Of a stretch of 64,000 bases of DNA, positions 58,301 through 64,000 are shown one piece after another. The number at the start of each line of letters is the position of its first letter. Position 1 is the first letter of the stretch. The notes under the pieces were generated by a model. The model worked only from the letters and a program-made list of their open reading frames with translations. It ran no database searches and was not told where the DNA came from. Position numbers and translations under genes: made by a program. Source of the stretch: Ancylostoma caninum. Lineage: Eukaryota; Nematoda; Chromadorea; Rhabditida; Ancylostomatidae. The stretch is from positions 2,232,001 through 2,296,000 of the forward strand of contig JBAJFG010000347.1 in the NCBI GenBank assembly GCA_037903475.1, in the 5' to 3' direction.

Positions 58301-58599
58301 ATAGTAGTCGGCGTTTTCCCCCTATACATATTTCTTATTATCCGTTTTCATGGGTAATCTCATACTGTTAGGAAAAGCAATCTTTGCGCTATGAGAGTCA
58401 ACTAGGCAGCAAGTTTATTCCAGAAAACTTGATGGTGCAGGAAAAAATGTCACAACAATCCGCACTATTCAAAAATGTGTTTCGAAGCCAAATACTCCAA
58501 AACAGGAGCCTCATGCACAACCCGGTTTCAAATCAAAGATACTCTGAATATTTTTCTATTTGGTAGTAAGAGAGCTGAACAAAACATGATTTCCTGGTA

Positions 58600-59330
58600 G
58601 AGAAATAAAAGAGCAATCGTTGCACAACAATGTCTTCCCCCTCCCAGTAGAATGTCCCACATGCAGTTTATGACTAGTCTTCGACTTTTTTCATTTTTAG
58701 ACACTTCTCATGTAGGAAACAGGTGGAATTTATTGGTACTTAAACTGTAATATGATGACAAGAGCATGTCTCCGAGAATTCCGGCAGCTAAGCACCATGT
58801 AAAATGTCAGTATTTTATGAGTTAGAGAAGCCGTCATGCTGTCGCGTTGAGCTCTTGTAATACGAAACACCCTTGTTGTTCATGTGTTCGCTCACAACAC
58901 GGCATGCATTGGCAGAATTCAAGTTGTCTGCAGTACCTCTCTATATGCCTGCCTCCTGTACATATATGTATTCTCTTGCTAGTCCTGGTTCCGGTAAAAT
59001 CACAAAATGCTAAACACCGAAATTTTCTACGAATCCAAGAGTAACTCTGAAACTTTTCTAGTTTAGACCGAGTAATTTCAAGAAGAATCGCTCAATTATC
59101 TTAAGATTTCATTAGAAAAACTTTCTTGATTTTCCGGAATTGTGGAGAAACACTCCAGAAATCATTGGATAATGACCAGAATCCTCTGGCAAATTTCCGG
59201 AAATTTCTTGAAATTTGCGGTCTTCTCCAGAATTTTTCAGAACCCTTCCGAATTTTCCGGGAATCTTTGCTTCTTCTGTAGCATTTCTGTGCTTTTTTCC
59301 ATGATTCGTCGATTTCGTGAATCAAAAATT
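58600..59330. other. A+T-rich intergenic stretch
   Basis: No supported gene. From 59100 to 59290 short TTTCCGGAAATTT / CCAGAAT-like motifs recur, resembling 62590-62850, so both may be pieces of one dispersed repeat. Confidence 0.35.
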
Positions 59331-59337
59331 CCCTCAG

Positions 59338-59550
59338 TATCGCCGGGATCCATGGTATGTAGCCGGCTGCGCTCTATCGTGCGTGCGCGGTATGGGGGAT
59401 CACCGGATATTCTCAGCAAAAGTCAGGCTGGAGATTGGACGAACGGTGGGATTCCAATTCAACACCGTCGCCCTCCTAATGTACGCCATCTTCATTGAGG
59501 ACACCACTCAAGCTTGGATATTTGAAGTGAAACACCGATTCGAGAGCTGA
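59338..59550 (+). CDS. Candidate terminal exon, unidentified protein
   Basis: After a TTCCCTCAG acceptor the frame reads 70 residues to TGA with GC-rich third positions, unlike its flanks. Parts look like real protein: DPWYVAGCALSCVRGMGD, KVRLEIGRTVGFQFNTVALL and IEDTTQAWIFEVKHRF. There is one short hydrophobic run (NTVALLMYAIF). I do not recognise the family and found no secure upstream exon; the nearest candidate is 56811-56907. Confidence 0.35.
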   Translation, partial: YRRDPWYVAGCALSCVRGMGDHRIFSAKVRLEIGRTVGFQFNTVALLMYAIFIEDTTQAWIFEVKHRFES

Positions 59551-59559
59551 AGAGTCGTA

Positions 59560-61900
59560 TATGCTTGTTCCAGAATATACGTCGCCAACATAGTCTCTCG
59601 CCTTTTGCATTGCCAAACATACTAATGATTCATTCCACCGGAATATGTCTTGCCAAGCAAGATTTTAACACCTAAACTGTACCAGTGGACCCTCAAGCTA
59701 CGATAGTGCGCTATTTTCCGGAGAGTGTGACAGTATTGTCCTAGTGTGATTTTTTGTGCGTTCCAACAGGGTGTGAAGCATTCACTTCCTCAACATGAGC
59801 TACGCAATCGCATATATCTATAACATTCTCTGTTAACTGTGCAACATGATAGCAGCCCGAACGGCGTAATGGTTCGAGTAGAAACCCTAGCATTCACGGT
59901 TCCCAGTTGCTGCAGTGTTACTAGAGTTATTCAGTCGAAAAAGAGCATAGCGAAGCGAAAGTGGCAAAATAACTCACAGAATTCGCGGATCAAGTTTTGT
60001 TCTTTGTATTCTGTTTTTCGCGAGCAGCGAACATACCTAAGTAGGACTGCATGAAACACAGGACACAACGGCTTTTGTACAAATCACTTATTCAATAACT
60101 CAAAAAACCAATCACACAAAGACACCCTCACCGTTGCCGCCCTGTGCGACTATCACATCCTTCTATTTCAAATCAAACTTATTCTAAAAACTTCATACTT
60201 TTCCAAAGTTCTGAATAAAAACTGACAAAAATTATTGTGAAAAGAGAACAAGCATCACCATCAACTTTTCGCACCAATCTTCTTTCCCTTTCCTCGTCGA
60301 CTTCCACCGACACGACACGGCTCATTTCTACTAAACCGAAAAAGTTCCAACTGATGACTATATAATACTACTACTTCACCTGCATAACGAAAGAAACCAT
60401 CGCTTTGGAACATTCTTCTTCACCACTACAAAGCAATCAACTAATTCGGTGAGCACTCGAATTCACGACGCCCAGGGAAAGGAGATGACCCACAAGATAG
60501 AGGGGATAAATGAGTACATAGGAGTGCAAGTCAATCTTTTATTTTCGCTTAAGCTCAGGAAACGAAAATGCTCTGTGAGATTGGTGGATACTTGAGGTGG
60601 TGGTGCAGCGGGTTGGCGAGATACATGGGGTGGGTGCGCCAGTTGTGTCTACGCTTTGGCCTGATATTTGGGAGGAGAGATTATCCACGGGGTTGGCGAG
60701 ATACATGAGGTGGGTGCGCAAGTTACTGTCCAAGCTTTTATCTGAGATAGTGGTCCCGTGTGCTTTTTATGTGACACGTCTCATCATATTATATTATGAT
60801 GGTGTTGCTGTTGAAGTTCCATTAGAATGTTTGCATGCATTTTTAATTAAGTACTAATCAACATTAATAACTCGGAGTAACAACCACGTGTGATGTCCAC
60901 CCTTCTGAAAAATTTGGACTGAACCGAACAGATTCAAATCCCGTCGAACGAATGCATAATATGCTACATTCTACACTGTTTGTGCTCTAGCAAGCCTGCA
61001 ATGGACGGGCATGTTAGCGCCAGATAATAATGCTTGGCTATGATACGCAAATAAAGATAACGATATGGCCAGCAGAAAAGCTTGCAAACTACTTTATTTG
61101 AGCTTTTTTGCAAGTTGTTTTTTAGAAATCATTGTTTGCTCCAGTGGTTCTGAGTAATTGAAAGTAAAGTAATGTAATGTCAAAAGTGGAAGCAAAAAGA
61201 AAAAACCAATTAGTAGATAGTATGATGATGATAAAACGTTCGTTCCCACCTTCATTTTCATCTCAGACCAGGACAAATCGGCCATCCTCGCAAAATTCAA
61301 CAAAATTGGCCTCTCTCTTTTTCATTATGATGGTAAACCTGGGAAAATAGCAAAACCTGGCAGAGCAAAATTACCGTAGCAGCTGCCTTTGAGAACTTTA
61401 ATTTCACCTTTCGACATAGCATGATGGAAGAGCCATCATGGAAGACTAGTTTTGAGGGAATGCTACCCTTCATCATATACCATTTTTTTTTCGCTGAGTG
61501 ATAATTTCATGACAGATAAGGGAAATGACTTGGAGGGTCCAAACACCTCCTTTACGAGGGTAATTTGTAGAAGATGCGTCGTTTGCCCCACCTTCGTCTA
61601 TGTGAAGAAGGATAGGACCAGTCGCAGCCCTGATACATCTTAGACGCAGGTCAGCAAACGCGTTTGCCTCATGGTCATTCGCTGCAGCCGTGCTGTATCT
61701 TCATTCAGGGCTTACACAACACGTTGGCCAGTATTCATTGAAGATTCTCAGGAAATCGGTGCATGTGTCTGATGCGTGATTGACGCATGCTGCTGGGAGT
61801 ATTTTGTCACCGAGTTCTCAGCCACCATAAGTTCTCTTTTTTGAACACTTTTTATATATTTATATTTTTTTAATGTTTAAGGCGAAATAAAACAACTTAG
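59560..61900. other. Gene-poor stretch with a short duplication
   Basis: GGTTGGCGAGATACATG(G/A)GGTGGGTGCGC occurs twice at 60610 and 60692, 82 bp apart. No supported exon or RNA gene was found. One A+T-rich frame near 61100 has a hydrophobic run but no context. Confidence 0.4.
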
Positions 61901-64000
61901 CAGCCTCTTCGCGACCATCGCACGCACATAGACTGTTCGAACTCAGAAACAAGTCCGTTTGAGCGGGACGCAACATGGCTGCGAGCGGGACCCGGTAGAG
62001 CGGGCCATAGCCATGTCGCGCCCCGCTCGCACGGTTGCCGCAACCCGCTCGCACCGTTATCTTGGGCCGCTTGCACGGTATTGAGGCCGATTCGCTGTTG
62101 CGACATGGCTGTGACCAGCTCTACTGCAGCCTGCTCGCACAGCACTTTTGTCTGAGAAAGCGTCTGGTCCCCCGGTGGAAGCATACGTGTAGTGCACGCA
62201 CGTATGTGGTAGTTGGTGGTAGCAGTCGTGATGCGACGACGCGACTCTGCGTCTCCTATTCTTTATTTTTTCTCTTTCAAAAATCATGCGGATCGAATAC
62301 GTTCCGGCCTACAGTTGAGTGAATGAGTTGAATTAGGTAAATGGGTGTTCGCGTTCAATCTGTTTGGTCGTTGCCAGTACTGGCAGTACTACGTTTACAG
62401 TGTTCTTCAATTGTTTGTCCGGAATTTTACTGTCTCGTTCCAAGGACAAGGCCATTTTAATAATCGCACCTGCTTTGAAGCAGAGAATAGTGGTTTCGAC
62501 TCTAACGTCCACAAACACGTGTCTATAACAGTCCTCCAATTCATCGCCAGTGGTACTTTACCCACAGCTAGACCTAGGTGCTTCAGTTTCTTCTAGAACT
62601 TCTGAAGGTGTCGAAAATTCTGAACTCTCTGGAGAAGTCTCGAGAATCGCTTGAGAAAATATGCAGATTTCCTTTAAACTCCTGAAAAGTATCCGTTTCA
62701 GCAGAATTCTGGTACTTTTCCAAAGAATTCTACTTGGAATTTCTGAACTCGCTGTTTTCTCCAGAATTTTCAAGAATTCTTCTGAAATCGTCAAGGCCCT
62801 TGACTTCTTGAGATAATCTCTAAAATTTTTCCTGAAAGTTTGCACCTGAGAATCTCATTAGCCTGTTTTCGTATTTGGTTTGTTTACCCATTTAGTTGCG
62901 AAATGGTGGCGTTTAAGCCTTTCATCTCAACTTCGGTTCTGAGTTATTTGCGTTTTTTTCTTCACTTCAATTTACGGCACACCTTGCTGTGTATTGTGAT
63001 AGATGAAAATACTATTATTAGCATCATTTAAAACATTATTAGTAACATTATCTACAGAGATAAGCCTGTGCTCTATCTGCCTGCGCTGTTTTCGCCTGTA
63101 TCGTTACCTCAGTTTTCCTTCTATAATACTTATTTCATTCTACTTAGTTACCGTGGTGTTTCACCAGTCTCCCGTTATGACCCCAAGTTATTTAATGAGG
63201 CCGTCTTATCCATATTTGTTCTTTGTGTGTATATTCTGAATATCCTCAATGTATTCACGGTCACACTTGTTAACTCCATTCTGAGTTTCTGCTGAAGGCT
63301 TGGCTTTTACCTGCATATGCATACTTCATTAGCATCTAGATGCTGGCCTAGGATTTCATTTCGAGTCAACTCGCATGGTTTCTTACTAGCCTTCCAGCGC
63401 TATTGTGCTACTGTTAATCCTCCCTTCCGTTTTAAGCTATAATTCTGAAGTGTCAGCTGCCCAACATAATGGTTCCGCACGGTTTGTAGCCAGTATACCT
63501 GGCCTGCCAACCTCCAACATGTTCGGAAAGCCAACTGCTAGAAGACACGTAGCTGGTTTATGTGGATATACCTGGCATTTTCAAAATTTAGTTCCATATA
63601 TTATACACATACATTATGTATACAACATTTCTGGCACAGATGGCGTGGCTTCTTCGAGAAATAGCCACGCCCTAACTCTCGTCTTACCTCAACTAAGGGT
63701 ACCTTGGCCAGTGTCTTTGTGCTACCAACTAACTTTGGAGGTAGTAGGCCTTCTCAGAACGGCACACCAAGAATGCGATTTATTAACGATGACCAGGTAA
63801 GCGCACTAGCCGTCGGCGAATAAACATACAGGCTAGGCGGGCTAGGATTAATGAAAGCATAAGGACGCGAAACAAGACCAACTTTTGTGTCCTGGGTCTC
63901 CCGTAATTATCTGTATTCAATGTCTCAATCACGCTAGCCATAGCTGGCTTGCTTGGTTACTGTTTCCTATCCTAAGAGCAGGGTACCTGTGATGCATTAC
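61900..64000. other. Right-edge stretch, no supported gene
   Basis: Between 61960 and 62150 the motif CCCGCTCGCAC and its complement recur, suggesting a small inverted-repeat insertion. A 131-codon plus frame at 63405-63800 starts with a hydrophobic run (MLLLILPSVL) but lacks splice context and shows no domain. Nothing else was recognised. Confidence 0.35.

Noticed and set aside
60597..60733. Direct repeat of GGCGAGATACATG considered as the start of a CRISPR-like array
   Set aside because: Only two copies, 82 bp apart, in a eukaryotic intergenic region.
63405..63800. 131-codon plus frame starting with a hydrophobic run
   Set aside because: No splice sites, domain or coding-like codon use; treated as chance.

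Overview
The window looks like a nuclear contig from a strongylid (clade V) parasitic nematode, most likely hookworm-like. The evidence is many short exons with pyrimidine-rich TTTCAG-type acceptors, introns from about 57 bp to 2.5 kb, A+T-rich intergenic DNA full of small inverted-repeat transposons, mariner and RTE-type remnants, and gene families familiar from nematodes (M13 neprilysins, ELO elongases, an IkB-like ankyrin protein). There are no operons of bacterial type, no CRISPR array, and no tRNA or rRNA gene that I could find. Most long single-frame ORFs are chance; the real genes had to be assembled from splice sites and phases.

Layout. (1) 916-17350, minus strand: a very large M13 zinc metallopeptidase gene, 31 coding exons placed, running off the left edge. 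It begins with a cytoplasmic tail and a membrane anchor, has a complete neprilysin domain (HELSH and ENIAD present), and then splices in phase into the start of a second M13 domain, so it appears to encode a tandem double peptidase. Its introns hold a truncated mariner, a Helitron-like element, two copies of a GC-rich inverted-repeat element and a TTCCGCGG-repeat element. (2) 18-22 kb: repeats, a TATA-bearing mini-ORF and a possible small secreted-protein gene on the minus strand. (3) 22.3-25.4 kb: unidentified minus exons flanking a dead full-length mariner and a large foldback repeat. (4) 26190-29724, minus: a complete six-exon ELO fatty-acid elongase of 268 residues. (5) 30-42.6 kb: mostly gene-poor, with a minisatellite-like region, one cysteine-rich exon of unknown family and one other coding-like exon. 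(6) 42.7-52.4 kb, plus: an NF-kB p105/IkB-type gene with possible Rel-like exons, about six ankyrin repeats and a C-terminal death domain; its introns carry three TTAA-flanked elements and a nest of three transposons. (7) 52.4-64 kb: a broken RTE-type reverse transcriptase, A+T-rich GAATATTCG repeats and little recognisable coding.

The genes are not an obvious pathway: a surface or gut-type peptidase, a lipid elongase and an innate-immunity-like regulator. The most notable points are the tandem M13 architecture, the p105-like nematode gene, and three introns (in M13 and ELO) whose 3' ends lack a normal AG, together with a one-base frameshift in the M13 gene. Those lesions could mean a degenerating allele, unusual splicing or assembly error.
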